Source of the DNA: Micrococcales bacterium 31B | Lineage (GTDB): Bacteria > Actinomycetota > Actinomycetes > Actinomycetales > Dermabacteraceae | Direction of reading: 5' to 3' | NCBI GenBank assembly: GCA_022803075.1 | Contig: JAFFTF010000008.1 | Location: forward strand, 60,418 to 103,829 | Length of the DNA stretch: 43,412 nt | Shown: one piece after another, positions 1 through 8,991 of the stretch | How the letters are laid out: each line of letters starts with the position of its first letter | Position numbering within the stretch: position 1 is the stretch's first letter | Program-made: the position numbers and the translations under genes | The notes under the pieces: generated by a model | Database searches by the model: none | What the model saw: only the letters and a program-made list of their open reading frames with translations | Told to the model about the DNA's origin: nothing

Positions 1-768
1 CCCGACCGCCATGAAACTGCCGATGTTGAGGATCAGCAGCACCATCATGGTGGGGCGGATTCCGGGCAGGGTGACGTGCCACAGTTGCTGCCAGCGGTTG
101 GCGCCGTCGATGCGGGCCGCCTCGTAGAGCTGGGGGTCGATGGTGGTGAGGGCGGCGAGGTAAAGGATCGTGCCCCAGCCGACGGTCTGCCACACCTCGG
201 AGGAGATGTAGATGGCGCGGAACCATTCGGGCAATTGCATGAACGAGATGGCCTCGCCGCCGAGGCTCGTGATGGCCTGGTTGATCGCGCCGGTGGTGGA
301 GGTCATCTGCAAGACGATGCCCGCGACGATCACGATCGACATGAAGTGCGGCAGGTACGAGATGGATTGCGCGAGCTTCTTCAGCCGGGCCGAGCGCAGT
401 TCGTTGAACGAGAGCGCGAGGATGATCGGTAGGGGGAACGTGATGAGCAGCGTGAGGGCGCCGAGCGTGACGGTGTTGGTGAAGGCTTGCCAGAACTTGG
501 CGTCGTTAATGAACAGGTTGATGTAGTGCAGGCCCACCCATTCGTCGCCGAACATGCTGCCGCCGGGGCGGAACCGGCGGAACGCGATGACGTTGCCGAG
601 CATGGGCACGTAGCGAAAGATCAGCAAGAAGACGATGGGCGCGAGCAGCAGGCTGTAGAGGCGCCAGTCGCGCTTGAGGGCGCGGCGCCAGGTCTGCCGG
701 GCGGGCTTAGCGAGCCGCGTGGGGGCCGTCGGGGGGCCCGCTTTGGAGGTGGGGTGAGTGGTCGCCAT
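1..768 (-). CDS. Sugar ABC transporter permease, LplB/YteP type (3' end missing)
   Basis: An inner-membrane permease of a binding-protein-dependent carbohydrate importer. Reading the minus strand from the ATG at 768-766 gives 256 open codons that run off the left edge. The N-terminus is a basic cytosolic tail (residues 1-38), then a first membrane segment (LLLAPIVFLLIF), then the family's periplasmic stretch and further hydrophobic segments. Near the left edge the EAA loop is visible (YEAARIDGANRWQQLWHVTLP), the site that contacts the ATPase. The last membrane helices are outside the window. The gene is divergent from an esterase gene, with LacI-type palindromes between them, which suggests sugar-inducible control and a plant-polysaccharide substrate (inference). 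The partner permease and solute-binding protein would be expected further left. Confidence 0.9.
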   Translation of the reverse strand, partial: MATTHPTSKAGPPTAPTRLAKPARQTWRRALKRDWRLYSLLLAPIVFLLIFRYVPMLGNVIAFRRFRPGGSMFGDEWVGLHYINLFINDAKFWQAFTNTVTLGALTLLITFPLPIILALSFNELRSARLKKLAQSISYLPHFMSIVIVAGIVLQMTSTTGAINQAITSLGGEAISFMQLPEWFRAIYISSEVWQTVGWGTILYLAALTTIDPQLYEAARIDGANRWQQLWHVTLPGIRPTMMVLLILNIGSFMAVG

Positions 769-866
769 GACGCTCCCTTGCGTGCGTGGTTGCGGTCTGA
801 TGCCGCGCCGGCAGTCAATTGCTGCCCGGGCAGAGCCGACCCTATACGTGGGCAACACTGCATGTC

Positions 867-910
867 AACGGTTAGCAACCGTTTTCGATAACGTTTTCTG
901 ATAACGTTAT
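867..910. promoter_or_regulatory. Cluster of three LacI-type operator palindromes
   Basis: Three short palindromes are packed between two divergent genes: AACGGTT-AGC-AACCGTT (867-883), GATAACGTTTTC (887-898) and the perfect 10-mer ATAACGTTAT (901-910). All carry the central CG and AACG/CGTT halves typical of LacI/GalR-family operators. The last palindrome overlaps the likely core promoter of the esterase gene. No LacI-family gene lies in the window, so the regulator is presumably encoded elsewhere, probably to the left. Confidence 0.65.
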
Positions 911-989
911 TCTCGTCAGTGTGAAAGCCCAGGTGAGGGCGTCGACCGATCCCACCCCCAGCCCCGCCGTCGCCGACGAAAGCAGTCTC

Positions 990-1967
990 ATGCCCCGCTT
1001 CGACCTCCCCCTCGACCAGCTGCGCACGCGCGAACCCGACGCGACCGTGCCCGCCGACTTCGACGCCTTCTGGTCGGCGACACTCGCCGCATCGCGCGTA
1101 GGCGCGCTGGCGCCCATCGCCACGCCACACCCCCAGCCGCTCCCCCACGTCGACGTTCACGATGTCGAGTTCCCCGGCTTCGGGGGCGAACCCGTGCGCG
1201 CGTGGCTCGTGCGCCCCGCGGGCACCACCTCGCCCCTCCCCGGCATCGTCGAGTTCGTCGGCTACGGCCGCGGTCGCGGCCTCTTTCACGAGCGACTGCA
1301 CTGGCCCGCCGCGGGCTTCGCCCAACTCATCGTTGACACGCGCGGCCAGGGCAGCACCTACGGCACCGGCGGCGCCACCCCCGACCCCCACGGCAGCGCA
1401 CCCGCGACGCCCGGATTTCTCACCCGCGGCATCCTCGACCCCGCCGACTACTACTACCGGCGGGTTTTTACGGACGCCGCGCGGGCAGTTGACGCCCTCC
1501 GCCTGCTTCCCGGCGTGGACGGGCAACGCATCGCGGTCACCGGCAACAGCCAGGGTGGCCTGCTCGCCATCGCTGCCGCCGCACTCGGCGAGGGAGTCGC
1601 CGCCTGCCTGCCGAGCGCGCCGATCCTGTGCGACACGCCCCGCGTCATCGGGCTCACGGGCCAAGACCCCCACGCCGAGATCGAACGCTATCTCGCCGTG
1701 CACCGAGACCCCGCGATCGCCGAGACCTTGTTCCGCACGCTCTCCTACTTCGACGGTGCCAACCTGGCCACGCGCGCGTCCGCCCCCGCCCTCTTCTCGT
1801 GTGGGCACTGCGACACGATCGCCCCGCCGAGCGGCGTCTACGCCGCCTATCGCCGGTGGGGCGGCGACGCCGAGATGATCGACTACCCGTGGAACCATCA
1901 CGAGGGAGGCGAGGGACTGCACTGGCTGCGGCAGATCGAGTGGCTGAGCGCTCGGTTCGGCCTGTAA
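990..1967 (+). CDS. Acetyl xylan esterase / cephalosporin-C deacetylase family (AXE1)
   Basis: An alpha/beta hydrolase that removes acetyl groups from sugars or oligosaccharides, most likely in the cytoplasm since no signal peptide is seen. From the ATG at 990 the protein has 325 residues and begins with the family's usual N-terminus (PRFDLPLDQL followed by PADFDAFW). The nucleophile elbow is GNSQGG, the acid is probably the Asp in CGHCDTIAPP, and the histidine is in NHHEGGEG. The frame is open back to a GTG at 921 that lies at the edge of the operator cluster. That start (348 aa, leaderless) is possible, but the extra 23 residues look non-conserved. It is divergent from a sugar ABC permease and shares LacI-type operators with it, which supports a role in processing imported acetylated oligosaccharides (inference). 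Confidence 0.88.
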   Translation: MPRFDLPLDQLRTREPDATVPADFDAFWSATLAASRVGALAPIATPHPQPLPHVDVHDVEFPGFGGEPVRAWLVRPAGTTSPLPGIVEFVGYGRGRGLFHERLHWPAAGFAQLIVDTRGQGSTYGTGGATPDPHGSAPATPGFLTRGILDPADYYYRRVFTDAARAVDALRLLPGVDGQRIAVTGNSQGGLLAIAAAALGEGVAACLPSAPILCDTPRVIGLTGQDPHAEIERYLAVHRDPAIAETLFRTLSYFDGANLATRASAPALFSCGHCDTIAPPSGVYAAYRRWGGDAEMIDYPWNHHEGGEGLHWLRQIEWLSARFGL

Positions 1968-2091
1968 CACCTGCTGAGACGGCAGCCACCAGCCCTCAAC
2001 GAAAGTAGCCCGGATTCGCGCCCCGCAAATGGTACAAAGGGTGGACGGCCGCTCGGCGCGCGGCCACCACCAACGCAAAGGGGGCGCACAC

Positions 2092-3642
2092 ATGGGAGCC
2101 GCGGTAGGAATCGACCTGGGCACCACCAATTCGGCCGTGGCCGTCATGCGCGCCACGGGAACGCCCGAGGTGCTGAAGAACCAAGAGGGCAGCCCGATCA
2201 CCCCCTCAGTGGTGCTGTTCCAAGACTTCGGCGGCGTCGACGAACCCCTCGTTGGCGAACTCGCCAAGCGCCAGGCCGTGGCCTACCCCGACGACGTGAT
2301 TCAGCACGTCAAGCGCTTCGTGGGCGACCCGCATTGGCGCTTCGATTCGTCCACCGGCGCCTCGTACGGGCCCGCCGAGATCTCGGCCGTGATCCTGAAA
2401 AAGCTGAAGCAAGACGCCGAGCTGGCCCTCGGCGAAGAGGTCACCGACGCCGTCATCACCGTGCCCGCCTACTTCGACGACGCGCGCCGCGTCGCGACCC
2501 AGCAGGCGGGGCGCATCGCGGGCCTCAACGTGCTGCGCGTGCTCAACGAGCCCACCGCGGCGGCCCTCTCGTTCGGCCTCAACGCGCAGGCGCAGGGCTA
2601 CGTGCTCGTGTTCGACCTCGGCGGCGGCACCTTCGACGTCACCCTGCTGCGCATCCACGAGTCGCGCTTCGACGTGCTCGCCACCGACGGCGACCGCAAC
2701 CTCGGCGGCTTCGACTGGGACAACGCGCTCATGAACTTCGCCGCCGAAGACCTCGAACGGCAGGGCGCCGTGGGCGTGCTCGACGACCTCGCCGCCGTGG
2801 CCGACCTGCGCGAAAAGGCCGAGTTTGCGAAGAAGGCGCTCACGTCGCTAAACCACACCAAGATCCAGGTGTCTTTCGGGGGCAACCACTATCGCGTCGA
2901 CGTGTCGCGCGAGCAATTTGAGGCCGCCACGCAATCGTTGCTCAACCGCACCGAAGAGCTCGTCGAAGATGTGCTCGACGCGGCGGGAATGGAGTGGAAC
3001 GAGATCAATCACGTGCTGCTGGTCGGCGGCTCGACCCGCATGCCCGCGGTGCGCGCGCTCGTGCAGCGGCTCTCGAAGACCCCCATCGCGCTCGACGTCA
3101 ACCCCGACGAGGCCGTGGCGCTCGGTGCCGCGGTGCAGGCCTCGCTCGAGATGGCACCCAGCGGCGACTCCTCCCCCGCGGGCGCCCTGCCCTCCTCGGG
3201 AACGGCCGCGCGAGCCCTGCGCGTGCAAGACGTCACCTCGCAGGCACTCGGGGTGATCCTCTACGACGACAAGACCCGAGAGCCGTTCAACGAGGTCGTG
3301 ATACCCCGCAACACCACGGTGCCCTGTTCGATGAAGAAGTTGGTGCAAACCCTCGACGACAATCAGGCGCAACTGGAGTTGCGCGTCACCCAGGGCGACG
3401 ACCGCGACCCCGAGTTCGTCACGGAGGTCGGCGAGAGCACGCTCAATGTTCCCGCCTATCCGCGCGGCGCTCAGTTCGAGGTGGTCTACCACTACGACAT
3501 CGATCAGACTATTCAGGTGGAGGTCTTCGATCGCACGACGAGGCGGCGCGTCGGCACGTTCGAAATCGACCGACTCGCCAATCTCGACGCCATCGAGGTG
3601 GAGGCCGCCGCACAGCGCATCGCCGCCATTGTCGTGAACTGA
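2092..3642 (+). CDS. Hsp70-family chaperone lacking the alpha-helical lid
   Basis: An ATP-driven chaperone of 516 residues, about 100 shorter than DnaK. The ATPase domain is complete by eye: phosphate-1 motif GIDLGTTNS (about 6-14), phosphate-2 FDLGGGTFDVTLL (about 173-185), adenosine motif LLVGGSTRMP (about 309-318), and NEPTAAAL before phosphate-2. After a Ser/Ala/Pro-rich stretch (about 355-375) where the hydrophobic linker would be, a beta-type substrate-binding domain remains, but the protein ends near residue 516 without a long helical lid. The ATG at 2092 is chosen because AAAGGGGG lies just upstream and the conserved N-terminus follows. The frame is open to 2029. Genes for a J-like/TPR membrane protein and a GrpE-like protein follow in the same operon. 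I see neither a HAIR nor a CIRCE heat-shock operator upstream. This is an accessory Hsp70, not the housekeeping dnaK. Confidence 0.9.
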   Translation: MGAAVGIDLGTTNSAVAVMRATGTPEVLKNQEGSPITPSVVLFQDFGGVDEPLVGELAKRQAVAYPDDVIQHVKRFVGDPHWRFDSSTGASYGPAEISAVILKKLKQDAELALGEEVTDAVITVPAYFDDARRVATQQAGRIAGLNVLRVLNEPTAAALSFGLNAQAQGYVLVFDLGGGTFDVTLLRIHESRFDVLATDGDRNLGGFDWDNALMNFAAEDLERQGAVGVLDDLAAVADLREKAEFAKKALTSLNHTKIQVSFGGNHYRVDVSREQFEAATQSLLNRTEELVEDVLDAAGMEWNEINHVLLVGGSTRMPAVRALVQRLSKTPIALDVNPDEAVALGAAVQASLEMAPSGDSSPAGALPSSGTAARALRVQDVTSQALGVILYDDKTREPFNEVVIPRNTTVPCSMKKLVQTLDDNQAQLELRVTQGDDRDPEFVTEVGESTLNVPAYPRGAQFEVVYHYDIDQTIQVEVFDRTTRRRVGTFEIDRLANLDAIEVEAAAQRIAAIVVN

Positions 3643-3666
3643 CCATCCGCATTCAGGGGAACGGTA

Positions 3667-4875
3667 ATGCAACCAGAGCAGAACTACTACGAGGTACTCA
3701 ACCTCGATCTGAGTGCGGACGAGACCACCATTCGGGCTGCCATTCGCAAGACCCGCAGCCGCTATCGCCAACTCACCGGCTCCCCCAATAAGCAACAGGC
3801 CCGCAGGGCCGAAGAAATGATCGAGGTGCTCGCCGCCGCCGAAAATACGTTGCTCAAGCCCGACCAGCGAGCCGACTATGACGCGCAGTTGCGCGGCGGC
3901 ACCGGCTCGCAGGTCGCCCAGCGCACGCCGCCAGCACCCGCACCGATCGCTCGGCAAGACATCAGGCGTCACCAGCCCCCTACCCAGCCGCCCGCCCAGC
4001 CCGACCCCCAGGCGCGTGACCACTGGCTCGCGGCCGCTCGTCAATACTTCGCGACTGGTGAGTACGAAAATGCGCTGCAGGCCGCCTCCCACGCCGCCAC
4101 CGCGGACCGCGAGTGCGCCGAGGCGTGGGATCTCCAGGCCCGCGCCTTGCTCTACGGGAATCGACCCCGCGAGGCGGAGTTTGCCGCGTCGGAGGCCAAC
4201 CGACTGCGCCCCGATGTGCCCGCCACCCTTGGCCTGCTCGGCGACGTGTATGCCGCCACGGGCCGCCACGGGGAGGCCGAGAAGGTATACACCGAGGTGG
4301 TCCGCCTTGAACCCGACTCGTTACAGTGGCAAGACCGCCTCATGTGGGCGCTCGCCAGTTCGGGCAAGCGCGAACAATCCATCCAACTCGGCACCGAGCT
4401 GGTCACGCGCAACCCGCAGGCGATGACTCTGCGCGATTCGCTGGCGATGCAGCTGCTCGCCGACGCCGACGCATGCCTGAGTTTCAGGCCGAACGACACG
4501 AACCGCTTCTTCACCAACCGCAAACAGCTGCAGTACTACGCGAACCGTCTCGAGCAGGTGCGCGCTCTCGGCCCGCTCGGCACCGACGCGACCCTGCGAC
4601 GCAGCGAATCGGAGCATCACCTCGAAAATGCCAAGCGCATCCGGTTCGGCCCCGTGAAGGGGCGCACGTGGGGATTCACGGCCATGTACGTCTTTGTCGT
4701 GGCCACACCGCTGCACGGCCTCTTGCAGAACATGCTGACGGACGTGGGCGGCACCATCGCGTGGGTCGGCGTCTCCGGCGTGCTCGCGGGGCGCTTCGCC
4801 GCGACCGCGTGGCGGCGGCAATGGAAGGTTAATCGGGAGGCCCTCGGCCCCCACGGAAAGACGGGGCTGCAATGA
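3667..4875 (+). CDS. J-like (HPD-less) TPR membrane protein
   Basis: A 402-residue protein with three parts. Residues 1-75 resemble a DnaJ J domain (YYEVLNLDLSADETTIRAAI, then a final helix ending DQRADYDAQL), but the HPD tripeptide between helices II and III is absent: the position reads YRQLTGSPNK. A Pro/Gln-rich linker (about 78-115) leads to three or more TPR-like helix pairs (about 116-260). Near the C-terminus (about 335-385) are two hydrophobic stretches that could span the membrane. The start follows AGGGGAACGGTA. It lies 24 bp after the Hsp70 gene and overlaps the GrpE-like gene by 4 bp (ATGA), so the three are likely co-translated. HPD is normally required to stimulate Hsp70 ATPase, so this protein may serve as a membrane anchor or substrate receptor rather than a classic co-chaperone (inference). 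Confidence 0.82.
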   Translation: MQPEQNYYEVLNLDLSADETTIRAAIRKTRSRYRQLTGSPNKQQARRAEEMIEVLAAAENTLLKPDQRADYDAQLRGGTGSQVAQRTPPAPAPIARQDIRRHQPPTQPPAQPDPQARDHWLAAARQYFATGEYENALQAASHAATADRECAEAWDLQARALLYGNRPREAEFAASEANRLRPDVPATLGLLGDVYAATGRHGEAEKVYTEVVRLEPDSLQWQDRLMWALASSGKREQSIQLGTELVTRNPQAMTLRDSLAMQLLADADACLSFRPNDTNRFFTNRKQLQYYANRLEQVRALGPLGTDATLRRSESEHHLENAKRIRFGPVKGRTWGFTAMYVFVVATPLHGLLQNMLTDVGGTIAWVGVSGVLAGRFAATAWRRQWKVNREALGPHGKTGLQ

Positions 4876-5345
4876 CCGAGATCGAACGACTGGCCGACTC
4901 GATTGGCTACCTGCAGGACCTCTTTCAGCGCAAACTCATGGAGGACCGCGCCAAGAACCAACTCATCGAAGCGGTGCAGGGCAGCCTCGCGGCCCGCGAG
5001 GCGCTCGACTCGGGTGCCGCGTTCCGCGGCCTGTTCCTCGAAGCGCTCGTGGCCCTCGATCGCCTCGAGACGGAGGCGGCCACCCCCGAGCTCGCACGCT
5101 CCGTACACGAAGAACTGCTTGAAGTGTTCACCCGCCGCGGCCTCTCCCCCGTCGCCGCCGCGGGCCGCGCCGACCCGCGCCTGCACGAGATCGTGGGCAC
5201 CGAGGCGTCCGGCCCCGACCTCCCAGCGGGCCATATCGTGCGGGTCGTGCGCGGGGGGTACACGCTCGGCGAGCACCTGCTGCGACCCGCACGGGTCGTC
5301 GTCGCGGTCGAGCCCGGGGCTTCGGCCCGCCCGGCCATCACCTAG
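4872..5345 (+). CDS. Short GrpE-like nucleotide exchange factor
   Basis: A 157-residue protein with the GrpE plan. A helical N-terminus rich in charged residues (LADSIGYLQDLFQRKLMEDR, about 6-25) is followed by a second helical block and a C-terminal beta domain. The beta domain carries the GrpE hallmark VVRGGYTLGEHLLRPARVVVAV (about 124-145 in total), which matches the GY.L....LRPA.V core of the family. The acidic N-terminal tail and long coiled coil of housekeeping GrpE are missing. Its start codon overlaps the stop of the J-like gene, and with the upstream Hsp70 it completes a chaperone set. Its likely job is to release ADP from the neighbouring Hsp70. Confidence is high for the relation to GrpE and moderate for the exact partner. 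Confidence 0.8.
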   Translation: MTEIERLADSIGYLQDLFQRKLMEDRAKNQLIEAVQGSLAAREALDSGAAFRGLFLEALVALDRLETEAATPELARSVHEELLEVFTRRGLSPVAAAGRADPRLHEIVGTEASGPDLPAGHIVRVVRGGYTLGEHLLRPARVVVAVEPGASARPAIT

Positions 5346-5354
5346 GAACCGGGA

Positions 5355-6650
5355 TCACCGGGCCCGCTGACGCGCCCACGCGGGCACCCGCTCGGGCCGC
5401 ACGCCGAGTCCCATGAGCCGAGCGGGCACACCCGTAAGGGCGGGAAACCGCTCAAACAGGGCCAGCCCGGCGTCCGGAAACCCCTGCACCCGACCGGCCA
5501 GCGCGGGGCCGATCATGCGCGCGTGTAGCACGCGTTGCAGCCCCTGAATCGCGAGGGTCGGCAGGGTGCGGCGGCGCTGCACGGCGGCGAGCAGTCGCCC
5601 CGCCTCGGCCGGCCACGGCTCCGCCCCGCGCGCGGCGAAGGTGCCCGCACGCAGGGGCTCCGCGAGCATTCGCGCCGCCGCGATGGCGTCTTGCACCGCG
5701 AGGTTCACGCCCACGCCACCCGCGGGCGACATGGCATGCGCGGCGTCGCCGAGGCACAGGGCTCCGGGCGCGTGCCAGCGGGTCAGGCGGTCGAGCTTCA
5801 CGTCGAGATGCTTGACGTCATCCAGGCTCTCGATGCCGGTGACGGCATCACCCACCTCGGGCAACCGGGCCGCGAGCGCCGACCGGAACGCCTCCAGGCC
5901 CCGCGCGCGCAATGCCGCGTCGGTGCCCTTGGGCTGCAGGTAGGCGACCTGCAGGTAGCCCTCGCGGGGGAAAGCGATCACCACGGCCCCGTCGCCCACG
6001 CGCGGGATCAGCGATTCCGCCACCCAACTGGTCGTCGGGATGCGCACCCACCACGCGTCGAACGGCACGCGATACGAGCGGGGCGCGAGGGCGAGGTCGG
6101 CGCGCACGCGCGAGCCGCGACCGTCGCACGCGATCACGAGGTCGGCGGCGAGTTCGCCCGTGCCCTCGGGCGCATGGTAGGTGACCCCCGTGACCCGGCC
6201 TCGCGCCTGCGTCACCCCCGTCACCTCGTGCCGCATCAGCAGCGTGAAATTCGGGTACGCCCCCGCCGCCGAGGCCAGCACGTCGAGAAAATCCCACTGC
6301 GGCATCATCGCTATGAACTGGTACTTCGTCGGCACCCGCGCGAAGTCGGCGATCACCACCTGCGTGCCGTCACTGCGGGGCACGGTGGCGCGCGACAGCT
6401 TCGAGTGGGGCCGCGCCAGCACCTCGTCAATCAGCCCCAGATCGTCGAGGGCGCGCAGGGTCGAAGGGTGCACGGTGTCGCCGCGAAAGTCGCGCAGAAA
6501 GTCGGCGTGCTTTTCGAGCACCATGACCCGCACCCCCGCGCGGGCCAGCACGAGGCCGAGCATCAGTCCGGCGGGTCCGCCGCCCACAATGGCGCAGGTG
6601 GTGGCGTGCGGGGCGGACGCCGCGGGGGCCGGGTTTTCGGGTTGAATCAT
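5355..6650 (-). CDS. FAD-dependent monooxygenase (UbiH/PHBH-like)
   Basis: A class A flavoprotein hydroxylase of 431 residues that would use NAD(P)H and O2 on an aromatic or similar substrate. Visible motifs are the N-terminal dinucleotide-binding GGGPAGLMLG, the DG motif (CDGRGSRVRADL) in the middle, and the FAD ribityl motif GDAAHAMSPAGGVGVNLAVQDA. The start at 6650 is preceded by AAGGAGG at good spacing; the frame extends upstream to 6722 but without a better site. It converges with the GrpE-like gene, leaving 9 bp, and is divergent from the SDR gene. The substrate cannot be told from the sequence. Confidence 0.9.
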   Translation of the reverse strand: MIQPENPAPAASAPHATTCAIVGGGPAGLMLGLVLARAGVRVMVLEKHADFLRDFRGDTVHPSTLRALDDLGLIDEVLARPHSKLSRATVPRSDGTQVVIADFARVPTKYQFIAMMPQWDFLDVLASAAGAYPNFTLLMRHEVTGVTQARGRVTGVTYHAPEGTGELAADLVIACDGRGSRVRADLALAPRSYRVPFDAWWVRIPTTSWVAESLIPRVGDGAVVIAFPREGYLQVAYLQPKGTDAALRARGLEAFRSALAARLPEVGDAVTGIESLDDVKHLDVKLDRLTRWHAPGALCLGDAAHAMSPAGGVGVNLAVQDAIAAARMLAEPLRAGTFAARGAEPWPAEAGRLLAAVQRRRTLPTLAIQGLQRVLHARMIGPALAGRVQGFPDAGLALFERFPALTGVPARLMGLGVRPERVPAWARQRAR

Positions 6651-6760
6651 CGTGACGCCTCCTTGCGTACGGGCGGTGTGCCCCACTGTACGCCTGCGCT
6701 GGGTGATCGCGACCTCACGCAATTGCGAAACTGAGGCGCCGGCGTGCCAAACTAAGGCAC

Positions 6761-7564
6761 ATGACCGACTCCCTGCGCGGAAAAACTGTTGTCATCACGG
6801 GTGCCAGTTCTGGCATCGGGGAGCATACGGCTCGGGTGCTAGCGCGGCGCGGCGCCCGCGTGATTGCAGTGGGCCGCAACCCCGAGCGCACGCTCGCGCT
6901 GGAGCCCGCGCTGGGTACGCAGCCACTGCTGGCAGATTTCGTTCGTCTCGACGAGGTGCGCCGCCTCGCCGCCGCTGTGCTCAGCGCAACCGACCGCATA
7001 GACATCATCGTGCACAACGCCGGTGGGTTTTTCTTTGCGCCATCCCTCACCGACGACGGCTTCGAGCGCACTCTGCAGGTCAACTACCTGGCGCCGTTCT
7101 TGCTGCACCGACTACTGCACGAGCGGCTCGCGGCCAGCGCCGCACGGGTCATAATCACCAGCAGCACGACGCACCGCATGGCCCGCGCCGACACCAGCAC
7201 CCGGTTCGACGTGCCACGACCCTACCGGATGGGCACGACCGCCTACGCCGCCTCCAAGTTGTACGACCTCATGTGGGCACGCGCCCTCGCACGCCGCACT
7301 CCCGACACGGGCATGACCGCCGTGGCGGTGCACCCCGGCAATGTGCGCACCGCGATCAACAGCAACGGGCCCCGCTTCATAGATTGGCTCTACAGCGGGC
7401 CGGTCGGGCGGCCTTTCACGATCGACGCCGCGGCCAACAACGGCCACTACGTGGACCGGCACGAGGTCAACGGCCGCATGTCTCCCCCCGCACTCGACGC
7501 AGGTCTCGTCGAGCAGCTCTGGTCGCACACCGAAATGACCCTGGGCCTCGCGCCGCTCGGATGA
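6761..7564 (+). CDS. Short-chain dehydrogenase/reductase
   Basis: A 267-residue NAD(P)-dependent oxidoreductase of the SDR superfamily. The Rossmann motif TGASSGIG lies at residues 12-19, NAGG follows beta-4, the catalytic Ser is in the TSSTTH segment, and the YAASK motif supplies Tyr and Lys. A longer-than-usual insert after TSSTTH (around MARADTSTRFDVP) resembles the retinol-dehydrogenase/WWOX-like branch. It is divergent from the FAD monooxygenase with about 110 bp between starts, so the two could be co-regulated. The substrate is unknown. Confidence 0.9.
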   Translation: MTDSLRGKTVVITGASSGIGEHTARVLARRGARVIAVGRNPERTLALEPALGTQPLLADFVRLDEVRRLAAAVLSATDRIDIIVHNAGGFFFAPSLTDDGFERTLQVNYLAPFLLHRLLHERLAASAARVIITSSTTHRMARADTSTRFDVPRPYRMGTTAYAASKLYDLMWARALARRTPDTGMTAVAVHPGNVRTAINSNGPRFIDWLYSGPVGRPFTIDAAANNGHYVDRHEVNGRMSPPALDAGLVEQLWSHTEMTLGLAPLG

Positions 7565-7617
7565 CCCGCGCCCCCATATCGCGTGCGGGCCGGACGCCAC
7601 GGGGGCTGGGTTTCGCG

Positions 7618-8991
7618 TTAGCCCCTCCGGTACCGGGCCGCGGGGTGGTCGGCCAAGACGCGCTTTTGCCCCACGCCGTAGAGCCGCTCGCGCACGGTCG
7701 TGGCCTCGTCATAGTCGTTCCAGTACCGTCCGCGCGCCTGCAACTCGGGCACGATGAACTCAATGAAGTCTTCGAACGTGCCCGGCGTGATCGCGTAGGC
7801 GAGGTTGAAGCCGTCGATGTTGGCGTCGTCGATCCAGCGTTCGAGCTCATCGGCGACGGTCTGGGGCCCACCCACGAGCACGGGGCCCATCGCACCGATG
7901 CCCACGAACGTGGCCACCTCGTGCGGGGTCCACGTGCGGGTGGGGTCGGCCTTCGAGAAGATTTCTAGGGCGAATCGCGCCGAGTCGGTGTCGACGTATT
8001 CGAGGGGCTTGTCGGGGTCGAGTTCCGACAGGTCGATGCCCGTGATGCCCGCGTAGAAAGCGAGTGCACCCTCGTAGTCGACGTAGCTGAGATATTCGGC
8101 GTACTTGGCCTCAGCCTCGGCGTCGGTGGCGCCCGTGACGATGGTGATCTCGGTGAAGATCTTGAGGCTCTCGGGGTCGCGGCCGCATTCGGCGGCGCGC
8201 TTGCGAATGTCGTCGGTGTAGCCGCGCAGGGTCTCGGGGGTAGGCGCGACCGTGAACACCGCCTCGGCGTGCTGCGCCGCGAACGCCCGGCCCGTCGACG
8301 AGGTGCCGGCCTGCCAGATCACGGGGGTGCGCTGCGGTGAGGGCTCCGAGAGGTGAATGCCCGGCACCGAGAAGTAGGTGCCCTCGTGGCCGATGCCGTG
8401 CACCTTGGCGGGGTCGGCGTAGATTTGCCGTTCGCGGTCCTCGATCACGGCGTCGTCCTCCCACGAGCCCTCCCACAGCTGGTAGCACACGTCCACCACC
8501 TCGGAGGCGAGCGCGTAGCGCTCGTCGTGCGAGATTTGCCGGTCGTGGCCGAGGTTGCGGGCGGCCCCGTCGAGGTAGCTCGTGACGATGTTCCACGCGA
8601 TGCGGCCCTCGGTGAGGTGGTCGAGCGCGCTGAAGCGGCGGGCCAGCGCGTAGGGCTGCTCGTAGGTGGCCGAGACCGTGACTCCGAAGGCGAGCTTGCT
8701 GGTCACGGCGGCCATGGCGGTGACCTGCAGCAGCGGATCGTGCACGGGAATCTGCATGGCGCGGCGAACAGACGCGTCTGCCGAGCCCTGATACGTGTCG
8801 TACACGCCGAGCACGTCGGCGATGAACAGGCCGTCGAACTTGCCGCGTTCGAGCAGCTGCGCGAGGTCGGTCCAGTAACTGAGCTTCTTGTAGTCCACCG
8901 AGCGGTCCTGCGGGTGACACCACAACCCGGGTGACTGGTGCATGATGCAGGTCATGTCGAAGGCGTTGAAGGCAATGCGGCGGCCGGTCAT
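7618..8991 (-). CDS. LLM-class flavin-dependent monooxygenase (NtaA/SnaA/DszA family)
   Basis: A 457-residue FMNH2-dependent monooxygenase of the luciferase-like superfamily. Family marks are the N-terminal MTGRRIAFNAFDM, the FDGLFIADVLGVYD segment, RFSALDHLTEGRIAWNIVTS, and the flavin-site region QRTPVIWQAGTSSTGRAFAA. Members oxidise chelators, sulfur heterocycles or related xenobiotics using reduced flavin from a separate reductase, which is not in this window. The start at 8991 is chosen because GAGAGGGAG lies just upstream and the family N-terminus begins there, although the frame is open to 9033. It is convergent with the SDR gene and divergent from the GNAT gene. Confidence 0.92.
   Translation of the reverse strand: MTGRRIAFNAFDMTCIMHQSPGLWCHPQDRSVDYKKLSYWTDLAQLLERGKFDGLFIADVLGVYDTYQGSADASVRRAMQIPVHDPLLQVTAMAAVTSKLAFGVTVSATYEQPYALARRFSALDHLTEGRIAWNIVTSYLDGAARNLGHDRQISHDERYALASEVVDVCYQLWEGSWEDDAVIEDRERQIYADPAKVHGIGHEGTYFSVPGIHLSEPSPQRTPVIWQAGTSSTGRAFAAQHAEAVFTVAPTPETLRGYTDDIRKRAAECGRDPESLKIFTEITIVTGATDAEAEAKYAEYLSYVDYEGALAFYAGITGIDLSELDPDKPLEYVDTDSARFALEIFSKADPTRTWTPHEVATFVGIGAMGPVLVGGPQTVADELERWIDDANIDGFNLAYAITPGTFEDFIEFIVPELQARGRYWNDYDEATTVRERLYGVGQKRVLADHPAARYRRG

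Noticed and set aside
1968-2091. HAIR or CIRCE heat-shock operator before the Hsp70 gene
   Set aside because: Neither CTTGAGT/ACTCAAG nor TTAGCACTC/GAGTGCTAA type repeats are present.
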